From NCBI GenBank assembly GCA_019115005.1, contig DXEK01000194.1, positions 1-46,023 on the forward strand: DNA of 46,023 nucleotides. The letters run 5' to 3'. Each line of letters begins with the position of its first letter. Position 1 is the first letter of the stretch. The translations under genes were made by a program, and so were the position numbers. Source of the stretch: Candidatus Fusicatenibacter merdavium (GTDB taxonomy: Bacteria > Bacillota > Clostridia > Lachnospirales > Lachnospiraceae). The notes beneath the pieces were generated by a model. The model had not been told where the DNA came from. It did no database searches and saw nothing but the letters and a program-made list of their open reading frames with translations. Shown in pieces: positions 33,888-40,404 of the stretch.

Positions 33888-33915
33888 GTAACCGTTCCGT
33901 CAACTGAACGGTTAC
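33888..33915. repeat. Short intergenic palindrome, perfect
   Basis: GTAACCGTTC (33888-33897) and GAACGGTTAC (33906-33915) pair over all ten bases around an 8-nt loop. It lies between the co-oriented methyltransferase and hslO genes. Confidence 0.75.
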
Positions 33916-33929
33916 TCTCAACTCTCTTT

Positions 33930-34700
33930 CTATGCGCCTGATCCTTGCCTTCTCTTCTGACATTCTCTCGCCACAAAGTAAATCCGCTCACTGTCTTCCC
34001 GTGCCGGCTCCCGCGTGAACGCATCGTAGACTGCCTCTACCTTCAGTCCCGCCTGTTCCAGCAAAGCTTTCACGGTCTCCGGATCATAGGCTCTCTGATA
34101 ATGCGTCTCCTCAAATTTCCGGTAAAGGTCGTTCTTCTCCCTCACAAAGATCGCCAGTTCATATTCATTGATCTCTTCCTCGGGATCATAAAAATTATCC
34201 CAGATAAAGCTGCTCTCCTCGCGGTTTTCCGCGATCGTGCAGTCTCCCATCTGTTCATATTTAAACCTGGTGTTCATATCAAAAAGAAAAATTCCTCCGG
34301 GATCCAGATAATTATTGACAAGAGAAAAGACTTCGAGGAGCTCATTCTCCTCCAGAATATAGTTGATGGAATCGCAGACGGAAACTACCGCCCGCACGGT
34401 TCCGTAAAGTTCGAATTCCCGCATATCCTGCATCAGATACAGGATGTCATGGCCGCTCTGTTCCTTTTTCTCCTCGGCGATCTCGAGCATATCACAGGAA
34501 TTATCCACCCCGATCATGTCGTACCCCGCTTCGGCCAGAAGTTCTGTCACGGTTCCTGTTCCGCAGCCGAGATCCAGGATCAGGCCGTCGTTGATCTCAT
34601 ATTCTTTCAGCAGACTTTTGATGTATTCGCACCACGCCGGATAATCTACGTTGTCCATAAACATATCGTACACCTGCGCAAAGCTGGTATAGCTGTCCAT
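33930..34700 (-). CDS. Class I SAM-dependent methyltransferase
   Basis: A 256-residue methyltransferase. Motif I is LILDLGCGTGTVTELLAEAG (residues about 39-58), motif II the acidic 'IGVDNSCDML', and 'VSVCDSINYI' sits after strand four. The beta-rich insertion after residue 150 ('YEQMGDCTIAENREESSFIWD') is typical of the YxiB/CmoA-like small-molecule group; the substrate is unknown. ATG 34700 has GGAGGAATCCG before it. It is divergent from the SPFH gene and co-oriented with hslO. Confidence 0.88.
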   Translation of the reverse strand: MDSYTSFAQVYDMFMDNVDYPAWCEYIKSLLKEYEINDGLILDLGCGTGTVTELLAEAGYDMIGVDNSCDMLEIAEEKKEQSGHDILYLMQDMREFELYGTVRAVVSVCDSINYILEENELLEVFSLVNNYLDPGGIFLFDMNTRFKYEQMGDCTIAENREESSFIWDNFYDPEEEINEYELAIFVREKNDLYRKFEETHYQRAYDPETVKALLEQAGLKVEAVYDAFTREPAREDSERIYFVARECQKRRQGSGA

Positions 34701-34837
34701 CGGATTCCTCCTCTTCTTCTATTGGCACCCTGTTCCGGGATGTATGATTTTCACGGCCTCATATCCCGGAAGATGCCGGTATTTCCGGCAGTTCCGCCGC
34801 TTTTCATGATTGTAAATCAATACTGCTGCACTGTCAA

Positions 34838-35773
34838 GTGGGAGGGACGGCGTCCCAAACGCAAAGCAGACGGGCCCGTCCGGTCAATGGGTATGTGATG
34901 CTGATCGTGATCGTGCTGCTGTGGATCGGCTCGTTGGGACTCCTGGTTCTGGGCGCGATGTTTTCTACGGGGATCCTGATCGGCGTCGGCATCGCAGGTA
35001 TGATCCTTTTTCCGCTCTTGTGTTACAGACTCAAGATCGTGAATCCGAATGAAGCGATGATCCTGACTCTGTTCGGTAATTATTACGGAACGATCCTGAA
35101 AGAAGGATTTTATTACGTCAATCCGTTTACGACTTCTTTTAATCCAACGGAACCCGGAAAAAACGGGATAAGAAAAACTGTCTCTCTGAAAAGCACAACG
35201 CTCAACAACGGGATCCAGAAAGTCAATGATGTGTTGGGAAATCCGGTGATCATAGGAGCGGTCGTTATCTGGAAAGTGACAAATCCCACAAAAGCAGTCT
35301 TTAATATTGAAAACTATTCCGAATTTCTGTCGATCCAGACAGATTCCACGATCCGTAATATCGCGATGATGTACCCTTACGATTTAATGGACGATGAGGC
35401 GGCGGACAGCGAAAAGACGCTCCGCGGCAGCGCTCAGGAGATCGCTGAGAGCATGCGTGAAGAGCTGGCTTCCCGAGTAGAGGCCGCCGGTCTTGAGATT
35501 GAAGAGGTTCGGATCACCCACCTGTCCTATGCAGAAGAGATCGCCGCAGCTATGCTGCAGAGGCAGCAGGCTACCGCTATCATCGCAGCAAGGCAAAAGA
35601 TCGTGGAGGGCGCTGTCAGCATGGTGAAAATGGCGATCGACAAACTCGGAGAAGATGACATTGTTCTTCTGGATGAGGAACGAAAAGCCGCAATGGTCTC
35701 CAATCTTCTCGTCGTACTCTGCTCCGGAAAAGACGCACAGCCGGTTGTCAACAGCGGAAGTATTTATCAATAG
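34838..35773 (+). CDS. SPFH-domain membrane protein
   Basis: About 311 residues: two close hydrophobic segments (residues 20-62) followed by an SPFH/band-7 domain ('[23 protein letters not shown]', '[23 protein letters not shown]') and a helical region with '[24 protein letters not shown]'. SPFH proteins form membrane scaffolds or cages around transporters and proteases. The start is uncertain: GTG 34838 has no ribosome site before it, and GGGAGGG just inside the frame hints at a slightly later start. The next gene, 13 bp on, is a ribbon-helix-helix protein. The pair recurs in clostridia, probably as a functional unit. Confidence 0.82.
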   Translation: MGGTASQTQSRRARPVNGYVMLIVIVLLWIGSLGLLVLGAMFSTGILIGVGIAGMILFPLLCYRLKIVNPNEAMILTLFGNYYGTILKEGFYYVNPFTTSFNPTEPGKNGIRKTVSLKSTTLNNGIQKVNDVLGNPVIIGAVVIWKVTNPTKAVFNIENYSEFLSIQTDSTIRNIAMMYPYDLMDDEAADSEKTLRGSAQEIAESMREELASRVEAAGLEIEEVRITHLSYAEEIAAAMLQRQQATAIIAARQKIVEGAVSMVKMAIDKLGEDDIVLLDEERKAAMVSNLLVVLCSGKDAQPVVNSGSIYQ

Positions 35774-35786
35774 GATGTGATCAGTA

Positions 35787-36059
35787 ATGTCTGAGAAAAG
35801 AAAACTCCAGGAAAAGGAAGAACTTCTCCGCCAGAAACTTGAAAAAATCCATGCGATGGAACAGGAAATCCAGCAGAAGGAAAAGGAACTCAAGCTCCGC
35901 GAAAAGAGCAAAAAACAGATCGTCCTCCGGCTTTCTCCCTCGCTCTGGGAAGAAATCGCCCGCTGGGCCGACGAGGATTTCCGTTCCATTAACGGACAGA
36001 TTGAATTTTTGCTGACCGAATGTGTCCGCCAGAAAAAAAAGGGCAAACCTGACAGGTAG
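35787..36059 (+). CDS. Coiled-coil / Arc-type ribbon-helix-helix protein
   Basis: A 90-residue protein. Residues 1-40 are a highly charged coiled coil (KRKLQEKEELLRQKLEKIH...), and residues 43-80 match an Arc-like ribbon-helix-helix: 'KKQIVLRLSPSLWEEIARWA', then 'FRSINGQIEFLLTECVR'. This is the DNA-binding fold of small repressors. It starts 13 bp after the SPFH gene behind GGATGTGAT, so the two are co-transcribed. It could control the SPFH operon; no operator is evident. Not obviously an antitoxin, since no toxin lies beside it. Confidence 0.75.
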   Translation: MSEKRKLQEKEELLRQKLEKIHAMEQEIQQKEKELKLREKSKKQIVLRLSPSLWEEIARWADEDFRSINGQIEFLLTECVRQKKKGKPDR

Positions 36060-36144
36060 CAACCGTTTCCTCCAATGGAACGATTACAGCATCCGGCCGG
36101 TACGGACCTGGATGAACGGATCGGCCGGCAGCCGTTCATCCAGG
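36060..36144. repeat. Repeat remnant with a 13-bp perfect hairpin
   Basis: A degenerate short palindrome (AACCGTTTCC...GGAACGATTAC, 36061-36086) joins the block ACAGCATCCGGCC known from the 130-bp elements. It is followed by CCTGGATGAACGG (36107-36119) pairing with CCGTTCATCCAGG (36132-36144). It lies between the RHH gene and the two membrane genes and may terminate the first unit, though no strong T-run follows. Confidence 0.55.
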
Positions 36145-36251
36145 CAAACTGCTGCCTGTCATCCAACGCTGCTCCTGTCTGAACTTCTGTTCTGGATATA
36201 CTTTTCTGAACTCAACGGTTCTCTGTTAAGAATAAGAAGGGGGAACGCCAT

Positions 36252-36800
36252 ATGTCTAATGTTTTTGATAATTTTAATGGTGATATACGTAACTGGAAAG
36301 GTATCCTGATCGGAACGATCGTTACGATCGTCAATGTAGCGATCATTTTTCTGATCGATGGTTTTCTGCTGCATCCGATCCCGGCTCCGGAGGGCACCTT
36401 TTCTTTCAGCGGCGGATCATACGCAGAATTTGATCTCGCCGAGGCCGGCACAGGCTATTCCAACGACAATATTATCGATACATATTTCCCCAATGATGAA
36501 CGGATCTATCTGGTCCGCCAGGGGGATGAATTACATCTGTTAGAGTTTCGTGTACATCGTTATACGAAAAGATCTTCTCTGAAAAGAGATCTTACCGTCG
36601 AATCTGAGGGGACCCAGACCTTCCGGCTGGGCGGGATTTTGGACCCTGTCACTGTAGAAATCTCCGACGGCCGGATCACAGATACCAACGCATCTGCCCC
36701 GATCCTGACCAATGATCTCAGATTTCTGTATGTGCTGATCGCTATCCTGTTAGCGGCGTTTGAAGTCACTCTCTTCAATTATCTAACCGGCCGGGCATGA
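36252..36800 (+). CDS. Membrane protein of unknown function, first of a paralogous pair
   Basis: A 182-residue protein with one membrane helix at each end (about 17-38 and 160-178) and an extracytoplasmic domain between them. The middle has 'YLVRQGDELHLLEF', which recurs in the next gene as 'SAGELHLLAL', so the two seem to be diverged paralogues with the same topology. ATG 36252 has AAGGGGGAACG before it. The stop overlaps the next start by 4 bp (ATGA). I recognise no family. Confidence 0.6.
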   Translation: MSNVFDNFNGDIRNWKGILIGTIVTIVNVAIIFLIDGFLLHPIPAPEGTFSFSGGSYAEFDLAEAGTGYSNDNIIDTYFPNDERIYLVRQGDELHLLEFRVHRYTKRSSLKRDLTVESEGTQTFRLGGILDPVTVEISDGRITDTNASAPILTNDLRFLYVLIAILLAAFEVTLFNYLTGRA

Positions 36801-37291
36801 ACACTTCCAAATATCCAAAACCATTCCCGGTATTTCTGGGATTATTCTTCGCCATACTCTGTGATTTTGCACTGGTACTGGGGTATTTTTACTTCTTTGT
36901 TTACAATGTCCCAGAGCAGGCGGACCCGACCCAACTGGATGACCGCTATCAGAATGGATCCGTTGTAAACGTTCAGGATTTAAACGATAACCGTTACATT
37001 CTGATGCGTACATCCGCCGGCGAACTGCATCTGCTTGCGCTGGAAAAATGCGCCTTCTATGACCGGTTCTATTATTCTCCGAAATATACCGTTACAGTTC
37101 CTGAAAAGCGCCCTTACACCGCCAGCATACGATTACCCAACGGCGAAGCCGCTGTGACCGTCGATTCGGCCGACGTTCTTACTGTGCAGAACCAGCAGAC
37201 CGAAAATCCGCCATTTCAGCTTCTGCTTCAGACACTTTTGCCTGTGCTTCTTCTATGCATAGAGATTGTACTGTACTGCACTCCGAGATAA
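36797..37291 (+). CDS. Membrane protein of unknown function, second of the pair
   Basis: A 164-residue protein with the same layout as its neighbour: helix at about 12-35, extracytoplasmic domain, helix at about 142-160. The shared core is 'NRYILMRTSAGELHLLAL' against 'ERIYLVRQGDELHLLEF'. It is coupled to the preceding gene by a 4-bp overlap. An imperfect GC-rich stem (37295-37306 with 37323-37334) follows the stop and may end the transcript. Function unknown. Confidence 0.6.
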   Translation: MNTSKYPKPFPVFLGLFFAILCDFALVLGYFYFFVYNVPEQADPTQLDDRYQNGSVVNVQDLNDNRYILMRTSAGELHLLALEKCAFYDRFYYSPKYTVTVPEKRPYTASIRLPNGEAAVTVDSADVLTVQNQQTENPPFQLLLQTLLPVLLLCIEIVLYCTPR

Positions 37292-37364
37292 TCGTTCCGC
37301 CAGGTCTACACCATAAATACACGGACCCGGCGGAGTTGTTGTTATAATAAATTTTTTGTTTGTG

Positions 37365-37393
37365 TTTACAAAGATTCCCATATGTGCTAGAAT
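37365..37393 (+). promoter_or_regulatory. Promoter of the cobalamin riboswitch transcript
   Basis: A -35 TTTACA (37365-37370), 17-bp spacer and -10 TAGAAT (37388-37393) point rightward, about 35 bp before the riboswitch. No other promoter of this quality lies in the gap. Confidence 0.7.
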
Positions 37394-37427
37394 ACAATTG
37401 TGTATAAATTTCATATCAACAGTTTAA

Positions 37428-37612
37428 GTGCATCTGCATTCAGAAGAATGCCGGTGAAGAGGGAATCAGGTGAGAACCCTGAGCGATCCGGTCACTGTAT
37501 CGAGGGAGCGATCTGTAAAAATCCATTGTATGTCCGCAAGCATATGAGAAGGAACAGAGAAGCGATGATCTCCAAGTCAGGAAACCTGCTTAAACTGCAT
37601 AAGGTTGAAGCT
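37428..37612 (+). ncRNA. Cobalamin riboswitch (no coding gene downstream)
   Basis: The core of the AdoCbl aptamer is present in order: GCCGGTGAAGAGGGAA, a P3 stem CAGGTGAGAACCCTG, then GGTCACTGTATCGAGGGAG, a variable arm, and the B12 box AAGTCAGGAAACCTGC (near 37576-37591). P1 is closed by GTGCA/TGCAT. Such riboswitches normally reduce expression of B12 synthesis or uptake genes when adenosylcobalamin is abundant. Here no rightward gene follows within the window's remaining annotated stretch. Confidence 0.88.
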
Positions 37613-37845
37613 TCCGAGTAAAGTTTCCATCCACACTTGTTTATGAGATATGGAATGCCTGAGAAGGAACGAATCGTTCACTTGCCGGGAACCTTGAACG
37701 GGATTTATGCATTGCATTAAACGGCAGGGTGAATTACTTCGGCTGACGAACGTTCTGTTATATCATGGCACTTTCCTCCGCAAACAGGTGTTATGATTTT
37801 CCGCTTGCAGAATCCGGGCAGTCGAGGTGACGAGCCCGTTTTTTT
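37613..37845 (+). ncRNA. Putative B12-controlled non-coding RNA tail with terminator
   Basis: After the riboswitch about 200 nt follow without a plausible gene; the longest frame with a good start is 15 codons. The segment can fold: TTCACTTGCCG (near 37677) pairs with CGGCAGGGTGAA (near 37723). It ends in a terminator CGGGC (37815-37819)/GCCCG (37834-37838), with an inner GTC/GAC pair and T7. Promoter, riboswitch, tail and terminator make a complete transcription unit of about 440 nt. Confidence 0.55.
37815..37845 (+). terminator. Intrinsic terminator of the riboswitch transcript
   Basis: CGGGC-A-GTC-GAGGT-GAC-GA-GCCCG followed by seven T residues. It is the last element before the giant hairpins and is the only strong terminator on the plus strand in this gap. 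Confidence 0.7.
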
Positions 37846-37858
37846 ATGCAAAGCGGAC

Positions 37859-38122
37859 GAAAGCGGACCGGGGCAGGGGAGGTGTCTGGTCGGAAGGCGG
37901 CTGCAAAAACGGAGAAACACTAAGCGTCCGGACGTCTCTCCGGTCGGGTACCGGAGCAATTCGCCGAGAACGCCGGATGCGTTCTCGGTTCAGTGCTCCT
38001 CAGACTCGGTGCGTGTTGCACCTCGTCTGCCCCGCCCGGAGAGACGTCCGGACGCCAAGTGTTTCTATCCGTCTTCGCAGATGCCTTCCGACCAGACACC
38101 TCCCCTGCCCCGGTCCGCTTTC
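37859..38122. repeat. Giant two-stem hairpin, family 1, copy b
   Basis: The outer arms 37859-37898 and 38083-38122 pair perfectly over 40 bp. The inner arms 37913-37948 and 38031-38066 pair over 36 bp with three mismatches. The apical region repeats that of 10115-10465: CCGGAGCAATTCGCCGAGAA, then CGTTCTCG, CAGTGCTCCTCAG and GTGCGTG-TGCAC. The outer stem is unrelated to that of copy a, while the inner-loop motif GCAGAT is kept. Confidence 0.92.
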
Positions 38123-38260
38123 TGACTGCTTCGGGCGGGTGAGTACGTATTTAAAAAACTTTACGTATTTGAAGAATTTCTCATTTTATAGCGCGGCGCA
38201 CAAAAAACAAAGGTAATAAATATGATCTTTCGCTGCCACCCCCGCGCACCCACCCAACAG

Positions 38261-38524
38261 AAAACCTGCCTGCCCGGCGGCCTGTGTGCGGCGGCGCGGC
38301 GGGGAAATATGGAAATGCAGTGCTTGCGACTACAGGCGGACAGGAACGGGCGGGGTGTCCGCGAGCTGAAAAACGGGACACAACGAACCGCTGGTCCAAA
38401 ACAAACACCCGTTTTTCAAAGCCGCGAACACCCCGCCCGTTCCTGTCCGAATGTCGGAGTGAGCACGCATTCCATATTTCCCCCGCCCCGCCGCCGCACA
38501 CAGGCCGCCGGGCAGGCAGGTTTT
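38261..38524. repeat. Giant two-stem hairpin, family 2, copy b (reverse orientation)
   Basis: The outer arms 38261-38313 and 38471-38524 pair over 53 bp with one mismatch and a 1-nt bulge. The inner arms 38338-38377 and 38408-38448 pair over about 40 bp. The unpaired motifs CAGTGCTTGCGACTACAGGC (left) and GTCGGAGTGAGCACG (right) are those of copy a with left and right exchanged, so this copy is inverted. It ends 8 bp from the stop codon of the NUDIX gene. Confidence 0.9.
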
Positions 38525-38531
38525 CGTCCCC

Positions 38532-39137
38532 CTACTTCAAAAAGTAGAAAGGATCTTCATTTTTGAGGAAGTGCATCAGCTGATACGCGCACATGATCGC
38601 CACGTTCTCCTCCCGGAGAATCCTGGCCACCTCCTTGCGGTCCGCCAGCACTACCTCGATCTCTTCGCTTTCTTCCATATACTTCCGGCTGATGGTCCCG
38701 GTCGCGTATCCATAGACAGAGGCACAGGACTCGTCTGTCATTCCGATGGTCGTAAAATACGGTTTCTCAAAACACGCTTCCGCCTCCAGTGGATGAAAAG
38801 TCAGCCCAGTCTCTTCGTGCATTTCCCGAACCGCCGCTTCCCGGTAATTTTCGCCTTCCTCGACAAGTCCGGCAGGAAATTCGTAAATATAATCATCGAT
38901 CGTCACGCGGTACTGGCGCACCAGGATCACCTTGTCGTGATTTTCTCCGTAAAGGCTGTAGATGATCACCCCATCCGGACGGTTCACTTTTGTCTTCAGC
39001 TTCATCTGTTCAATGGTCTTTGCCCTCGACGCCACATAATAGTGCAATGGCTTCCCAACGCGGTTTTTCCCTTCTACATGATAAAGATTGACAAAACGAT
39101 TGTCCGTCTGTTTCGTGACTTTTTCAATTTGTGCCAT
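38532..39137 (-). CDS. NUDIX hydrolase (ADP-ribose pyrophosphatase-like)
   Basis: A 201-residue protein. The Nudix box is complete: G-x5-E-x7-REVxEExG-type in 'GLVEEGENYREAAVREMHEE' followed by TGL. The preceding 'VILVRQYRVTIDDYIYEFPAG' is typical of ADP-ribose pyrophosphatases, which cleave nucleoside diphosphate derivatives using Mg ions. The frame is open to 39242, but ATG 39137 is preferred because GGAGAGGAAAATCA precedes it. It is monocistronic; its 3' end abuts a giant hairpin that might serve as its terminator or protect its mRNA end. Confidence 0.88.
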   Translation of the reverse strand: MAQIEKVTKQTDNRFVNLYHVEGKNRVGKPLHYYVASRAKTIEQMKLKTKVNRPDGVIIYSLYGENHDKVILVRQYRVTIDDYIYEFPAGLVEEGENYREAAVREMHEETGLTFHPLEAEACFEKPYFTTIGMTDESCASVYGYATGTISRKYMEESEEIEVVLADRKEVARILREENVAIMCAYQLMHFLKNEDPFYFLK

Positions 39138-39184
39138 TGATTTTCCTCTCCTTTTCGTCTTTCTTTCCTGAATGGCTGACAAAC

Positions 39185-39213
39185 AAATATCCCGCAGCAG
39201 CTGCGGGATATTT
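39185..39213 (-). terminator. Terminator-like perfect hairpin between ribU and NUDIX genes
   Basis: AAATATCCCGCAGC (39185-39198) pairs with GCTGCGGGATATTT (39200-39213), 14 bp around one central base. The A/T-rich arm ends make it usable in both directions; the leftward ribU transcript is the likely client. Confidence 0.7.
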
Positions 39214-39348
39214 TCAGGATATTCAGATGGCGGAAGCTGCATCCAAAGAATGCCTTGCCTTCACGGCCGGTTTTCACTTCGGTTGTATCGGACGGCGCAC
39301 GCCATGGACACGACGCAGCCAGATAACCATACAGGCACTCTCCGGGCC

Positions 39349-39993
39349 TTATCCCATAGCCTCCCCTTTCAGGATTCTGCTGATATGCTTATATAATAGC
39401 AGAGTGATCACCGAAACGACAACCCCTTTCACCAGATTGAATGGCACAACTGCAAACAGACAGAACGTCGGCAGGCTTGTGATCGCGGCATTTACCGCGC
39501 TTCCCATTCCCACGAGACTGTCAATAGGCATTCCGAAAGCAGCCGCGTATGCCGGCAGAAGCAGATAGGCGTTTAAAAATCCTCCGACAGCAGCCATCAG
39601 CACAGTTCCGACAATCATGCCGATGATCGCTGTGATCCTGGTCTTCTTTCTCTGATAGATCACCCCTGCCGGCACCACAAGGCTGCATCCGATCAGAAGA
39701 TTTGCAAACTCTCCGACAAATGCCGTATCTGTTCCGTTCATTACCAGGTTCAGCAGTACTTTTACCAGTTCGATCAGCGCTCCCGCCGCCGGTCCCATCG
39801 CAAATGCGCCGATCAGTACCGGCAGTTCACTGAGATCGATCTGGTAAAAGGACGGAGCGAACGGCAGCGGGAAATCAAACAGCATCAGCACGGTGGCGAT
39901 CGCCGCCAGCATAGCTACCTGAACCATGTATCTGGTCTTTCCGATTCTACGGATCCCTGTCATTGGCTTCGGTGTGGTTGTTCCTGCATTCAT
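39349..39993 (-). CDS. ribU: RibU, riboflavin-specific S component of an ECF transporter
   Basis: A 214-residue membrane protein with six predicted helices. 'MVQVAMLAAIATVLMLFDFP', then 'FYQIDLSELPVLIGAFAMGP' and 'GALIELVKVLLNLVMNGT' are the typical RibU helices that form the riboflavin pocket. It works with the shared EcfA/A'/T energising module, which is not encoded here. The identification is strengthened by the FMN riboswitch directly upstream. The N-terminal 20 residues are a cytoplasmic tail. Confidence 0.92.
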   Translation of the reverse strand: MNAGTTTPKPMTGIRRIGKTRYMVQVAMLAAIATVLMLFDFPLPFAPSFYQIDLSELPVLIGAFAMGPAAGALIELVKVLLNLVMNGTDTAFVGEFANLLIGCSLVVPAGVIYQRKKTRITAIIGMIVGTVLMAAVGGFLNAYLLLPAYAAAFGMPIDSLVGMGSAVNAAITSLPTFCLFAVVPFNLVKGVVVSVITLLLYKHISRILKGEAMG

Positions 39994-40059
39994 AAATCAT
40001 TCTCCCTTTCTCTGAGGAAATCTCCCTGCCGTGCAGATTGTGGAGTTTCAAATCCTTAC

Positions 40060-40088
40060 AAAAAAACGCCCGGGGGTAATCCCGGGCG
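40060..40088 (-). terminator. FMN riboswitch terminator (expression platform)
   Basis: On the minus strand CGCCCGGG (40088-40081) and CCCGGGCG (40074-40067) form an 8-bp GC stem around ATTACC, followed by seven T residues. It stands between the aptamer and ribU and would stop transcription when FMN is bound. Confidence 0.82.
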
Positions 40089-40192
40089 GCTTTCATACAA
40101 AAGAATAAGAAACTGACAAATATTTTTCGGCGCGTAAAAAGTTTTAACACGTCCGATATCTGCCATTTTCACTTTCCTACTCTGTCTCTCTT

Positions 40193-40357
40193 CTTCCATC
40201 CAGACTGTAACTGTTGGTACCGGAATCTCACCGGTTCAGCTGTCGTCTCAAATGCACCGCTGGCAATCCTTCCGGAAAACAGCACTCACGCAAACTCAAG
40301 ACTACAGGTCGCGGACTATACCGCCAGTGGGGACTTACACCCCGCCCTGAAGATTTC
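40193..40357 (-). ncRNA. FMN riboswitch (RFN element)
   Basis: On the minus strand the conserved RFN blocks are ATCTTCAGGGCGGGGTGTAA, then GTCCCCACTGGCGGTATAGT, then CCGCGACC, GGTGAGATTCCGGTACC and ACAGTTACAGTCTGGATGG. The order and the closing stem match the class. FMN binding should favour the terminator at 40060-40088 and reduce ribU expression. Confidence 0.95.
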
Positions 40358-40375
40358 CTTTATTTTTACTCCATA

Positions 40376-40404
40376 AGTATATACCCTATTTTCGATTCAG
40401 TCAA
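40376..40404 (-). promoter_or_regulatory. Promoter of the FMN riboswitch/ribU transcript
   Basis: A -35 TTGACT (40404-40399), 17-bp spacer and -10 TATACT (40381-40376) on the minus strand. The -35 box overlaps the last codons and stop of the alpha-galactosidase gene, so ribU has its own start although the upstream gene lacks a clear terminator. Confidence 0.75.

Noticed and set aside
37400-37621. A 73-codon open frame over the B12 riboswitch
   Set aside because: It covers the conserved aptamer, whose sequence is explained by RNA structure, and it has no ribosome site.
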